A DNA stretch of 48,178 nt from a virus, in IMG/VR virus record IMGVR_UViG_3300020186_000032, positions 1 through 48,178 of that record; one strand, written 5' to 3'. The first letter of the stretch is position 1. Each line of letters begins with the position of its first letter. Position numbers and translations under genes: made by a program. The notes under the pieces were generated by a model, which worked only from the letters and a program-made list of their open reading frames with translations, searched no databases and was not told where the DNA came from. This document shows, piece by piece, positions 29,591 through 41,600 of the stretch.

Positions 29591-30370
29591 TTAGTCTACC
29601 CTCCGCAACAAGCCATTGTCCTTCAGATACTGAAAGTGCGCCTCGCCGATTGGCACTTGGGCCAGGTGAGTACACTTAACATCTGTGTTCCCCCAGATGG
29701 AAATACCTGCATCTCTGGCGCGCTCACAGAAGTACAGATCCTCGCCCTTTAGATCCAAGAACTCAAACCATGGACTAAGGGGTGTATGATTAGCAGCGAC
29801 AAAGTTAACCTTTTGTTGGAGGTCTCCACGCTCTGGAAATAAGTCCAGCAGTAAGACCTCCAACTCTTTTAGATACTGCTTATGGCGACGCTCATGCTCG
29901 GTAAAGTGGTCTTCCATCTCTTTAAAGGCCGAACACTTAATGGCTAAGCATCCACCACCAACAGCATCAAATTGGGACAGGCCGGGAGCGTAAGAATCTA
30001 CAGCCCAATATAGGGGCGAGGGGCTGCCGGCGAATTTCTCTTCGAGGGCCAACTTATACAGCTGAGGTGTGTATGGGGGGCGGCGGCTAAAGTAGAGCCC
30101 GGAGACGATCTTGAGCTCCATAGCCTGTTCGATTAGGATGCCAGCATTATCAGGAATGAGCACATCGTCGTCGATAAAGAAGGCCACATCTTGGTCATTC
30201 GTGATGGCCTGTCGAACTAGCTCATTCCTAGCCTTCCCAACTGTGATCATGTCGATCTCTCCAAATACAAAAGTATGTTGCAGAGACTTCAACTGCATTG
30301 CCGTTACTGATCGATAAAACTCTGGCGGTACTGTGCCTCCGTGGGGAACACAGACGATTACTTTTGCCAT
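29591..30370 (-). CDS. GT-A-fold glycosyltransferase (GT2-like)
   Basis: A 259-residue sugar transferase. The N-terminal part has the GT-A pattern: KARNELVRQAI, then FFIDDDVLIP with the metal-binding Asp triad near residue 69. VGGGCLAIKCSAF and the acidic GEDLYFCERARDAG near residue 220 fit the acceptor and catalytic-base region. It is the first enzyme of the sugar island after the capsid genes. GGAGGGTAGT precedes its ATG. A stable hairpin stands just upstream at 30384-30428. Confidence 0.72.
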   Translation of the reverse strand: MAKVIVCVPHGGTVPPEFYRSVTAMQLKSLQHTFVFGEIDMITVGKARNELVRQAITNDQDVAFFIDDDVLIPDNAGILIEQAMELKIVSGLYFSRRPPYTPQLYKLALEEKFAGSPSPLYWAVDSYAPGLSQFDAVGGGCLAIKCSAFKEMEDHFTEHERRHKQYLKELEVLLLDLFPERGDLQQKVNFVAANHTPLSPWFEFLDLKGEDLYFCERARDAGISIWGNTDVKCTHLAQVPIGEAHFQYLKDNGLLRRVD

Positions 30371-30383
30371 ACTACCCTCCGAA

Positions 30384-30428
30384 TAGCCAGAGACTGGGAG
30401 GAGGGTAAGAGACCCCAGTCCCTGGCTA
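30384..30428 (-). promoter_or_regulatory. Stable hairpin between capsid and glycosyltransferase genes
   Basis: Positions 30384-30398 and 30414-30428 form a 15-bp stem on the - strand transcript, complete with one G-U pair (the pair is A-C on the other strand, so the minus-strand RNA is the relevant one). No T-run follows. It lies 14 nt upstream of the glycosyltransferase ATG, close to the ribosome site. It may lower read-through from capsid genes or protect the 3' end of capsid mRNA. Confidence 0.55.
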
Positions 30429-30477
30429 CTATATTAGAAGCGCCCGACAGCCATTGGACTGGTCGGGTTGTACACCA

Positions 30478-30843
30478 CTAGCGCATCGCCCAGACGCGTA
30501 CGCGGACACCCTTCGCGCCGTTGGCCGTGGAGCTGTACGGTGCGATGTAGATGGCAGAGTTGTCAGCCGTGACCAGCACGAAGTTGATCGGACCGACAGA
30601 CGTACCGATCGCCATGATGTTGATCATCGCCGGCGGAACGCCCAAGCTGTGAACCACGGGCCCAGTCGCGAACGCGAGCAGGTTCGTGTTGGGGGGCGAG
30701 GCGATCAGCTGAGCGTCCGTGCGAGCCGTATCGTAGACCATCGTGCTGTCGATCTGACAAAACCCAACGTTGCTCATACCAACCACGAACTGGTCGTTGG
30801 GGCCCATACCGGGTTGAACCCGATCCATGAGATAAGGAGGCAT
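30478..30843 (-). CDS. Small capsid-associated protein
   Basis: A 121-residue, low-charge, beta-rich protein directly behind the major capsid gene, where phages of this type often have a head decoration or stabilising protein. Strands such as INIMAIGTSVGPINFVLVTADNSAIYIAP support a small beta domain. AAAGGA precedes its ATG. No enzymatic motif is visible. Assignment as decoration protein is by position only. Confidence 0.5.
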   Translation of the reverse strand: MPPYLMDRVQPGMGPNDQFVVGMSNVGFCQIDSTMVYDTARTDAQLIASPPNTNLLAFATGPVVHSLGVPPAMINIMAIGTSVGPINFVLVTADNSAIYIAPYSSTANGAKGVRVRVWAMR

Positions 30844-30857
30844 TGTCGTCGTGTCCT

Positions 30858-32015
30858 TTACGCCGTTGCCGTGTTGTAGATCCAGCCGTGGGCGGTCGCG
30901 CCCTTGTGGACTTCCATGGTGTATTCACCAAGGATCTCGTACCACTTAAAGTCACCGGTGACCGGCAACTCACGACTGGAGAACTGGCGGCCATTCAGTG
31001 GGCCGATGCCGATCTCATCCTTGGTCAGGACGAGAACATCACTCGGACGAAGCCAGCGATCCTTGTAGATGTCCAGATCGCCGAAGTCTGACTCGTAAGT
31101 GGTCACATAGTTGCCCGCAGTGCGCTCGTCGCGCGTGGTGCGAATGCGGGGCGTGGCCCATCCAGAGATCTTGCGCTTGTTGAACCCGTTCACGAAGATG
31201 GTATCCGGCATGCCGCCGACCTCCCAAATCCTTTGCAGGGCGTTGTTCAACGTGATCTCGGTAAGCTCCCCACCGGCCAAGTTCTGCACCGTGTTCCAGG
31301 CATTGGCAACACCGGGCAAGAAGATGTACTGGAACAGCCCACCCATGGTACTCTTGCGCGGCGGGCCGTTGGCGGCGGTCTTCACGCCGTACACCAGGTT
31401 AAGCTCCATGTCGATGGCGAGCTGCTTCAGGACCTTCTCGATCTGGTATGACCACTCAGAGGCATAGCCATAGCGCTGGATCGCCTGCATGGTACCAGAG
31501 ACCATGGTCCAGTCCTTGAAGATCTGCGTGAAGTTCGACGGCTTGACAATCACCGTCTTGGCGGCATCCGTACGGGCTACACCCGCCTCTTGTGCGGCAT
31601 GACCCAACTTGCGCCACGTTGAGCCGTTGGCCTGGTTGGTGTCGTTCGAGTCGCCGAGGCCCGCCGTAATCTGGAGGGTGTCAGCGCCAGGCCCACTCTC
31701 GACGCGCATGACGTTGTCACCGACAATCACCAAGTCGTCAGAGACCAAGTACTGTCCCTGCCCAGCGGCAAGGATAATAGTGCCCGAGCCTGCCGTGTAA
31801 GCGGCGGCAAGCGTTCCCGATCGAGGGCGGAGCTCATCTTCCAACCATTGATGTTCCAGTTGGTCGCACGGCGTCTTGAGAGAGTCCTTGCCGATCAGAT
31901 CGAGAATGGGCACCTCTTCGGGAGACAGCTGATCGATGACATCAGACACATCCAACTTGATGTTGGTCGTATCCGTCACCGACAAGATGTTCCCGCGTTT
32001 GACTGTAGGAGGCAT
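30858..32015 (-). CDS. Major capsid protein, SU10-type
   Basis: A 385-residue HK97-fold capsid protein of the SU10/DUF5309 type. The N-terminal part has SPEEVPILDLIGKDSL. A helical spine follows (YASEWSYQIEKVLKQLAIDMELNLVYG), then the GGLFQYI...LNNALQRIWEVGGMPDTIFVNGFNKRKIS region and the RTTRDERTAGNYVTTYESDFGDLDI pattern in the late beta domain, which are family hallmarks. GAGGAG precedes its ATG, predicting strong translation. It sits between scaffold and decoration-type genes. No protease gene was recognised, so head maturation may not need one. Confidence 0.82.
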   Translation of the reverse strand: MPPTVKRGNILSVTDTTNIKLDVSDVIDQLSPEEVPILDLIGKDSLKTPCDQLEHQWLEDELRPRSGTLAAAYTAGSGTIILAAGQGQYLVSDDLVIVGDNVMRVESGPGADTLQITAGLGDSNDTNQANGSTWRKLGHAAQEAGVARTDAAKTVIVKPSNFTQIFKDWTMVSGTMQAIQRYGYASEWSYQIEKVLKQLAIDMELNLVYGVKTAANGPPRKSTMGGLFQYIFLPGVANAWNTVQNLAGGELTEITLNNALQRIWEVGGMPDTIFVNGFNKRKISGWATPRIRTTRDERTAGNYVTTYESDFGDLDIYKDRWLRPSDVLVLTKDEIGIGPLNGRQFSSRELPVTGDFKWYEILGEYTMEVHKGATAHGWIYNTATA

Positions 32016-32018
32016 CTG

Positions 32019-32597
32019 TTACTCCTCTTCGGAGGCCCCTGTTAGCACCTTGCTAGGGTCGCGGCGGATAGCCTCAAGCCTAGCATAGCGCCCAGCAGGG
32101 GTCTTACCACTCTTCTTGGCTAGCTCCTCAAATTCATCCTTCTTCGCCTGTACGCGCTGCGTCCTGGTCCTGCCGCCAGTGTCTACACGGTCATCGTCAG
32201 CCTCACCGGCCGGCGGGGGCGCAGTCTGGAGCTTACTCAGCGCCGCACTTTGCTCACGTATAGACTCCCCGAGCGCTCGGGACTCGTTCTCCATCTTCAA
32301 CACACGCGCCGCGAGCTTCAGCTCGGTCGGCGTATTGAACTCCAACACGCTGAGTTCTTCGACCGTAAGGCCGTTTTCCGCAGCCGTTGTAAGCAAAAGG
32401 TTTTCGCGAGCCAGGTCGTTGGCATAGGCCTCCAACTCCTGCTCGCGTGTCAGCTTTCCAACCGGTCGTGCGGGCGGCTCAACTTCTCGCCGCCGCTGCA
32501 CAGGGGGTGTCGCAACCACCTTAGGCTGGGCCTTAGTATTGGCGAGCTCAGCTTCAACTCTCGCCAATTTCTGCTCAACTGTTTCATTGTCTAACAT
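32019..32597 (-). CDS. Scaffolding protein
   Basis: A 192-residue, highly charged and mainly helical protein directly upstream of the capsid gene, the usual place and character of a scaffold. The first helix (ETVEQKLARVEAELANTK) looks coiled-coil. The middle is ELEAYANDLARENLLLTTAAENG. The C-terminus is basic then acidic (ARLEAIRRDPSKVLTGASEEE), resembling capsid-binding tails. GGAGAGGGT lies upstream. Function is inferred from position and composition. Confidence 0.68.
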   Translation of the reverse strand: MLDNETVEQKLARVEAELANTKAQPKVVATPPVQRRREVEPPARPVGKLTREQELEAYANDLARENLLLTTAAENGLTVEELSVLEFNTPTELKLAARVLKMENESRALGESIREQSAALSKLQTAPPPAGEADDDRVDTGGRTRTQRVQAKKDEFEELAKKSGKTPAGRYARLEAIRRDPSKVLTGASEEE

Positions 32598-32609
32598 TTT
32601 ACCCTCTCC

Positions 32610-35600
32610 TTAGCGAAGCCCCTTAGGCAAGAAGCCTGTGCGCTGTGGCTGAAAACCAATCGGGCCGGGGGGAGTTGGAAGCGCCGGTGGCGTGGCTCCA
32701 GGAGGCACGACAGGGGACTCGGTTGTAGGCTGAGGTGGAAGGGCCGAAGTAGGCTCAGGCGTTGGATTCGAACCAGGCGTAGTTCCACCGACTTGGTCTG
32801 GTGGCGTCTGGCCCCACCAGTAAGTGTAATCGTTGTCGTTGTAGAAGTAGGCATAGTAGGGAAGTGATTGCCTTAGAGCGCGACGAGCATCGAAGTAGGC
32901 TTTAAGCCTAGCCCACTCATCAACATGCTCACGGCGCCAAACCGTACGATCGGCTGCCGACATGTCGTAGTAGGCGCTGGACAAAGCACTGAGCTCTGGG
33001 CTGGCTGCGGCATCGTATTGCGTCTTTTGCTGCTGCGCTTGCGTCCACCAATCTGGATGGGCCGCAACTGCTTCGCGCTGGGTTTTGGTGAAGAAGCCTG
33101 GGACGCTGCTATCACCACCACGGCCGCCTGATTGCTGTGGCCCAGTGAACTTATCTGGATCGGCAACTGGACCATTGACTTCGCCTTGCGTAGGATCATT
33201 GTTGCCGTACCACTCTTTGTAGTCATCGTTTCGATAGAAGTAGCCATAGTAGGGTAAACCGTGTGCGGCTTGGCGTCTAGTGTTAATGTATTCAACTAGC
33301 TGCTTCCACTTGTCACTATTCTGCTTACGCCAAAGTTCCTGCTCGCCGTAATCAAGACCAAAGTACTTGGTCATGACCTTCTCTAGTATAGGATCACGAC
33401 TCTCAGAGTATAGAGCTCGTTCTTCTTGAGCCTTATCCCACCAATCAGGATGAGACTGGCGAGCCTCTGTTAACTCTGGATTGATTAGGCTCTGTTCGTG
33501 CGCTTTTAAGTACTTCAGCGCTGCACGATACTGACTTTCAGTATATTGCAGCAAACTACGAGCATCGGTACTTAAGATTGCAGCCAGGATAGGATCATCA
33601 AACACTTCCTGGTTGTACACACTCTGATTGTAATGTTCCCAGAAGTTGGCACTGGCGGAGTTGAGTGTGCCGTAGTACTTCTCCATCAATGGCGTCCACT
33701 CAGGCCTAGAGCCTGAGCCGCTATCAAACGCCTCTTTTTGCTGATCGTACTTCCAGAAGTCTCGATCGAGCTGTTTGTAAACCTCGACCACTTCCTGAGT
33801 GGGCTTAGCATCGGCGTATTTGTTTACATCTACGCCAGATCCAATAGGCCGCGCCATTGGACCACGACCACGTAGCGCATCCACACTCTGGTGTTGTGGC
33901 GGCCTACTTACTGTAGGATCTATCTGACCAATATTGTCCGCCGCCAAGCGCAACTCTCCAGATGATAGTCTCTTAATGTGGTCTGTAAAATCAACTCCAT
34001 CTTTTAGGTGCAAGCGATTGCGAAGCTCGCGCCGTGCATCGGGCAGAAGGGTGTAATAGTAGTTGACTACACTCTGCTGAAGTAGCTCATCAGGAGTCTT
34101 GGTCGTATCATACATACCTGGGGCCATCATGTCAAGCGGCCCACCAGATGATCGATCACCATTGCCTTGCATGTACTTTTGACGAGTACCGTAGTCCTCG
34201 GTCAGCTCCGGTCGATACTCGCCAATACCGCCTAAGAAGTTGGTAGCCGGCACAGGACCATAATCGCCAGAGCCCTGGACAATCTGATCTCGAATCTCAA
34301 ATGGCAACCCGTTCTTGCGAGCGTCTTGAACAAACTCTGCAGCCCTCTTAGAGGCATCCTCTGGAGACATACCTGCCGCAACATCCTCTTCAATGTGCTT
34401 CTTGGTTGCCTCATAAAGCGCAGCCTTAAACTCCTCAGAGGTAGGATCCTGTAGGGCGGCGGCTAAGTCGTAACCAGGCTGCAGGCGCCGATCGTTTAGA
34501 ATCTTGGCAAGCTCGGCAGGTGTACGGTAGCGGTTTCGATAGCGATCATATAGATCGGCCGATACTGGATAGCCCCACTGCTTTGACAGTTCGGGAACAC
34601 TAGTCAGAAACTCCTGGTAGGCCGAGCTGTACGAGTCCCAGTCTATCTGACCATCACCGTCGGCAAACTCACTAGGCTTAGGCTCCTGGTCCTCTAGGTG
34701 CTTCAACACCCGACCGCGCTCTCCTGTGCCTGGCGCCGCAAAGGTGGTAGTATCCCTTTGGCCAGGTTCACCATTGGCTAGTACCGCAGCAATCTCCCCA
34801 GCACGCTTACCCTGGAGGTCTCCGTATTCGTCATCGAAGGGCGTCAGGCCCTTAAGCTGTGGGTCGTACTTCTGGTTGATCTTTAGGACCGCGTCGCTAC
34901 GCTTGCGCTCCTGCTCGGGGTCAAACAGTCGATAATAAGTCGACATGTATGGATACACCGAGTTCTGATCAAACTCACCAGACCTAGTCTGCTCATTAGG
35001 CAGAGCTGCCGTCTGTCGAATGCGTTGTTCGCCTGGCGAGGCATACTTGAGTGAGAAAGGCACAACAGTACGATAGGCCCTAAGTCGATCTGTTTGCGAT
35101 TGCACAAACTGCTGCGCCTGCTGGTACAAGGGCGACTCGGGATCGTACTGAGCCAGCTGCGCCTCTTCAGCAGTAATCTCGCCTTCAGCGGCCATCTCGG
35201 CCAAGCGCCGATTGGTGTTGTAGTCTAGCAGGTCTCGATTGGCCTCACCAGGCGCCATGCCTACAGCGGCCTGCAACTTATCCAAAGCCTCACCAAGGCC
35301 AGGCAACTGCTGTAATGGCCCAAACATGTCGCCTTCTAGGCCAGGCTCTCGAAGGCCTACAGCCTCTTGCGCCTTACTGATCCAAGGCCAAGGTCGAATG
35401 CCTGTCAGAGACTCGCCACGTACCATTCCTTGAGCAAACTGCTCAAAGGCGTTTTGCGGCTGAGATTGACCAATAGGTTCAAACGGCTGACGGAACTGCG
35501 CACCTGGACCATAGGTCTGGGACGGGTTCCAAGCATAGTACCCAGGGCGTAAGAAGCCCAAGTGTTGAAGCACATCCTGGCCAGGCAATGGAGTAGTATC

Positions 35601-38600
35601 ATCAAACCGGCCAGTCAAATTGCGCTGGTAGTTGGTAGCCTCAGCAGCCTGCTTGTATCGATACCAGGCACTTAACAAGCCTGGGCGCTGGACAAATGCC
35701 TGAGCCCAGAACAGTGGATTGCGCAACTGCCAAGTTGTAAAGGGCGAATAGTAGCGCAGCAACTCTTCCCAATTGCGCTTGGAGGCGTAGTCAAACAGGA
35801 TACGGTTGACTTCCTGTGCCGCATAGAACGCTGCGTCCTCAATGGACTTAACCCAGCGCTTGTAGACTTCCTTAAAGGCCTCCTTAAAGGCCTTCTTTTG
35901 CTCTTCAGACTGCTTACGATAGCCGGCGCCTCGGCGAATCTTCTCACGAGCCTGCTCGCGCCAGGCATTCATCTCAGCCTTACTCTTCATGTACTCAGAA
36001 TCTGCTTTGGCCTGAGCTGTTGCGCGCTGGGCTATGTTAGAGTCTTCCCAGATTGCCTGCTTTGAGTCTCCAAGCCGCTTCGACATCCAATCGCCTAGTG
36101 TCCCCTTGTACCTTGAAGGCGGCACTACTGACAAGTCAATAAAGGTCAACGTGAACGAGTCGTCAGCATTATTATCCTTCAGCCAACGAGCCAGCTTGTT
36201 CATAGCCTCTTCAGTACCACCAGCCGCCCAGGAGTTATCATCATTCAACACAGCCTGTAGATCACTGGTATTATAATCGTATCCAGCAGTCTTCAACATC
36301 TGATTGTGGAACGATGTAGAAGTCGACCAAACCACTCGGCCATCAAACAACACCGCCATAATGGGCTTAGGCCCAGTACCTCGCATACCATCACGGTAGG
36401 CCTTGTTGAAAGCTGGATCTCGACCTGTGGCTGGCGAGATAAACACGCCATCCTTGTATACTTCGGTACCATTCTTACGTACCGAGAGCGGCACAGGCGC
36501 CGTACCTACATTGCCAGCAAAGTCGCTAGACAGCTTACCAGATTGCCAATCGCTAAGCGCGCCACTAGTGCCGTTGATTTGAATAGGAGTCTCGCCTGGT
36601 AGGCCCACATCGCCTAAGGACTTAATCACCATCTGGATGTCGTCGCCACCAACTGGCTGACCGGCATAGTTGCGCACTACAATGGTAGTATCGCCCTTCG
36701 CCTTGTTGATAAGAATAAAGCGATCGCCCTCACCCAGGTCATGGATCTTCATGTACTCAGGAGTAATGTCGCCCGGGAATGGTACCTTGCGAGGCGACAG
36801 CTTGTCGATTGACCCAACGAACTGGTACTCAGGATCGCTCAACATCATACCCGTAGCCGTCAACGCCTGCGCCGGTTGAGCAGGCTTATCGCGTAGGCTC
36901 AAGTCCCTAGCAGCGTTGGGCAAATCTGTACCATAGTACTTAATAAGCTCACCAAGAGTGCCAGGTTGTTGATACACCTGACCTGGGCGTGCAGATAGGG
37001 TTGGCGTAGAATCTGGCAAATTGAGCTCTTTGATAGCTCGCAAGACCTCAGCTGGATCAACCTCCTCCATTTCAGGAATGGTAATACTATTACCCATTCC
37101 CTCACTCTGAACGAGATAGTCACTCAGGTCCAAACCAAGCCGCTTTGCCGTGGCTACATGATTTACGTCTCCACTGCCAAAGACCCAACCAGTCTTAGGC
37201 GACCACAGGCCACGCATACCCTTTTCTAAGGCCTGTGTGGCTGGGGCTTTGGCGCCTACCGATAGGCCCTTAGCAAGCTCACCAAGCGTGGGATCGGAGT
37301 CTAGAACCTCGCCACCATAATCATCTGGATTGGTGTCTCCCATAGCCGTACCAAAACCACCTGGGTTGAACTCTCGAATACTAGAGGTAATTCGACTATC
37401 TGGTGACTCGCCACCTTGGATAAGTGCCTGAGCTAAAGCCTGCAACTCCTTAGGCTCCAACAGATCTAAAGCATAATTGTTACCAGCCTGTCCAGAAATA
37501 AAGGTATGGTCATCATATCTTGTTAGATAAATCAATTGTACATCGCCAAAGAGGTCCTGACCAACAGCCGCAGCCGCCGCAATATGAGTTTCACCACTAG
37601 CTAATCTGCCAGTAGCCGGATCAAAGACTACGGCTCGTTGTGGCTTGTACCGAGCTACATCATAGTTAGGCGGTGCCTGTGCACCTGTAGCTCCGACATC
37701 GGGACCAGCTTTGCGGAACAAGGAGGCATAGGCTTCATACACTTCTTTTGGCAACTTATCAGTACCAAACAGCTGCTTGATACGATCAATCACGCGGCCA
37801 AGCATGGCCTTCAAGCGGCCCCAGAACTCTTTCAGCTTACTAGTTGGCGCTTCGCCATTCTTGAAGAAGTCTCCACCGCCGGCCGTGTACAGCTCTTCAA
37901 CAGTGGTCAACTTCTTCATCTGCGCCTTGTCCAAACCTGCACTACGTAGGCTTTGGCGCAAGGCTTGCCACTCACCCTTTGCTAGGCCGGCACGCTTTTC
38001 AAACTCCCACTTGGCCCAATCAGGTAGCGCATCAACCGTAGCGTGCAACAACTCTTCTAAGCCAGTCCAAACATCGGCGTTCTTGCTAAGCGCTCGCTGG
38101 ATCGCCTTGCCATCTGGCATAAGCTGCGTACCACCCAGCTTCTCGCCACCCTTCCCCTTTTGGAACAATTGCACGCCCTCGGCCATCAAGTCCTTGGCCA
38201 TCTGTGGCGGAATGCGTAAGCCCTTGACCAAACCGTTACGAGCCTCAACAGCCTCAACTAAGGCCTGCTTAGCCTCTTCAGCGGTCTCAAAAGCCCCAAC
38301 TTCTTTATGCCCATCAGAGGCACTTACAAAGGCGACATAACCACCCTCAGGCTCAATACGTGAGTCAAATGTCACCCCACCTAATTCTACAACATTATGG
38401 GTTTGATAGCTATAAGCTGGAGAGTTATTCAATCGTGCAACCTCTATCCAGATACCTTTTGCACTCCCCGTGGCGCTCAACGTAGTTTCCTCAACCTTTG
38501 CGCCCCAACGCTTGCCGTAATCGTTTAGGTAGTTTACCAGCTTGGTGTTATAAAACTTGTTAATACCAGGCCCCATCTTGTCAGCATACTCAGATTCCCA

Positions 38601-41600
38601 CTCCTGAATCTCTATAATCATCTCAAGATTGGGCAGCACAAGCCACTCAGCACCTCGCTCAGCGGCGTCACGTAGGCCTCTACGCAGTACCAGGTCCGAC
38701 CAGCTCTTCATCCACGGCCCCTCAGGTACCTTGTGATCCATCCTGAAGCGCAAAGTAGTGCCCTTCATATACAGCTCAGCAAGCTGTCGGCCCTCATCCA
38801 GCAACTTATTATCACCAAGTATGGCCTCAACAGCTTCAAGCTTACTAGTCCTGTTACTCGATGAGGGCCCTCGAAAGGTGTCAGAAATTAGAGTATTCCT
38901 AAGGCGCTGCAAAGAGTTTTCAAATGAGTAATTGGGCGGGACTACGCTATAACCCGCAACATACATCTTAACAAGCTCCATCACTTCGTCAGCTAGTGTT
39001 CGACCCTCGAAATCCGAGCCACGAACGCGCCCCCACTGGTCAATATATGTAGCGTCATTGTACTTCTCAAGAGCTATTTCCGCATTACGAGTTTCAGCAT
39101 CAAGCTCACCCAGAAGCTTCTCATGCTCGGCAGTCTTCTCTGCGGTAATATATCCCCTGTCTGGATTTTGACCAGCTTCATGCCAAGCAGATTGTACTTC
39201 ACCCAAGAACAGGGCCTTTTCGCCATTGACTGTTTGGCGCATATCCGAACGATAGTGCGCTACCGTATTAGTAGTATTAAAGTGCGGCTCCATAAACGGC
39301 CGCTGGTGATATGGCTGGATCGCTGTAGGATCAGGCTGAGCCCCCATCTCATCATTAAAGGCCTCCTGGTCAGTAAGCTCTCGCAGTGTGTTATTTGGCG
39401 ACTTAATGTTGATCAGCGCCTCTTTGTAGCCTGTGCCGTAGCCAGATAGCCAGTAGTCTTCAAACTCAGTGAGTCCGTGTCCACCAACACCGGTCATCTG
39501 CTGGGCCTCCTCCAAGTAGCCGACCAGCCAATGACGAATTACTGTAGGAGCCTGAGCCAGGCCTTGTATAGACTGCTCGTGTACAACCACCTGCCCATTG
39601 AGCCATATTTCAAGCTTAAAAGCGCCATCGCGTTCAGGTTGTACATAAGCTATGGCATTCTCGTTGGGATCTGTAGCGCTAAGATTAAATCGCACATACG
39701 TTGAGCCTTCTGGAAGTCGGTCGCCATAGGGAATATCAGGAGCATCATTATTATATGGCAACAAGGTCAGACTTTGACCTTCTAAGGTACTAGCCTCGGG
39801 CGCCGCCCCAATAATATCTCGGAGCCAAGCACGTATGGCGCCTTTAAGTTGAGGTTCGTCAGTTATAATAGGCCACTGACCGCCTGTAGGCTCACTAAGC
39901 TGATTTCCAATCCACACTTCAAGCTTGTAAGTACCATCGCCTTGAAGTAGTCCATAGGCGACTACCACAGCATTACGAGTCATAGCCTCTTCTGGCATCC
40001 ACAATCTGGCTGCGAGCGACCCCTTAGGAATCTGTCGACCGTTAGGCAAAGTCCCAATATCGTCCACCGGAGTCTCGTACATGTAGATCGCTTGATCTTC
40101 GGACCCCTCACGGAGCATAGCCATACGCTCGTCACTGCCATATTCCCTACGAACATCATCAACAACCTCGATCATTCTATCTTGAACAGCCTCGAGTACA
40201 TCTTGTTTGCGCAGTGTACCAGTCGCGCGATCCAGATACTCGCCTACACCAGACCACTTCAGCTCCTCCAGCTTTACGCCACCCTTAATCAATGCCGCCT
40301 TGAGCTGTGCGCCGCTGAATCGCTGTATCTGTAAGCCCTTCAGTACATTCTCCAGCTTGGAGTAGTATACCGCCGCACGACTACCTTTGCCACTGGTCTG
40401 ATAGAAGTCAACTAGACCCTTATTAGACGTAATAATACCGTGCTGCTCGTACCAATCAGTAATTGGCTTGCCAGATTCACGCGCCCAGAAGGTCGCCATC
40501 TCATCTACAACGGCCGAGTACACAGCAAGCTCATCATCAGACAAGTTCCAAGCAGTTTTGGCGGCCACCATCATCTGATCACGCAGCTTGTCAGCTTTCG
40601 AGAACTGCGTATCACCTACAATTCGCTGGGCAACCGAGCGAGGAATGCCAAAGTCCTCGCCATACTTGCTGGCAAGCATGTCAGTAACTTCGGCAATCTT
40701 ACCCTGATCTACCATATCCAACAAGGACATGGCAATCTCGCGAGGATCCGCCCCTTCCTGAGTCGACAACTGATCAACAAAGTTGCCAATGATCGCATTT
40801 GAGGCCGCGCCGCCAGCTAAATACTGTGTTAGCTGCTTAATCAAGTAAGGCTGGGTAAATGAGACGGGCAAAATACGCCCGCCAGCGAGCTCTGCCATGT
40901 TGGCGGCCCGCTCCTTCGGCGAAACAAGACCGGCGTTGGCGCCAGGCACAGGGGGCCGGCCTAAGGGCCCCAGGCCCTCGTTAGCCAACTGGCCCAACGT
41001 GAGGTTTTGGGGCCCAGCAGGCGTGTCAAGCATCACGGGCAGCTCTTCAGGCGCACTAAGCTCCACCAAACGCTTACCAAGCTGTTGCAAACGCGACCCA
41101 TTAGCGTCCGAAATCATGTCTCCAGATTGAATCTCGATGCGTTCGTCATTGGCCCGGATGGTAATATCGGCTTTGTCGAAGACTTCATCGACTTTGCCCT
41201 GCGCCAGCCAGCTGTCAATAACCGTTTGAGCCCCGGGAGCTACTGCCTCGGTCAGCTTCTCCTCTGGGCCGCGTGTACTAGCAATGTTTGCAGCGGTGTA
41301 ATCCTCATGGAGACGTTCAGCCGCCTTAAGCGCAGTGTCAAATACCTTGTCAACCTCCTGCTGGAACGTTGGATTGTCTGCATCATCCTTGTAACGCCAT
41401 TGAATTATCTCAAGACCTTGAGCAATCTCGTTCAAAAGGGCCTCAGCAACAGGCTCAGTTGACTGATAATCGTATGCCGCAATGTTAGAAACCGGCACTG
41501 ACTGCCCAGAATACGTAGTCTCCCACCGTTTCAGGTCCTTAGCCGACTTAATCAGGCCAGGATTACCCAACGCCGACATCAAATCGGGCGGCAAGCCGTC

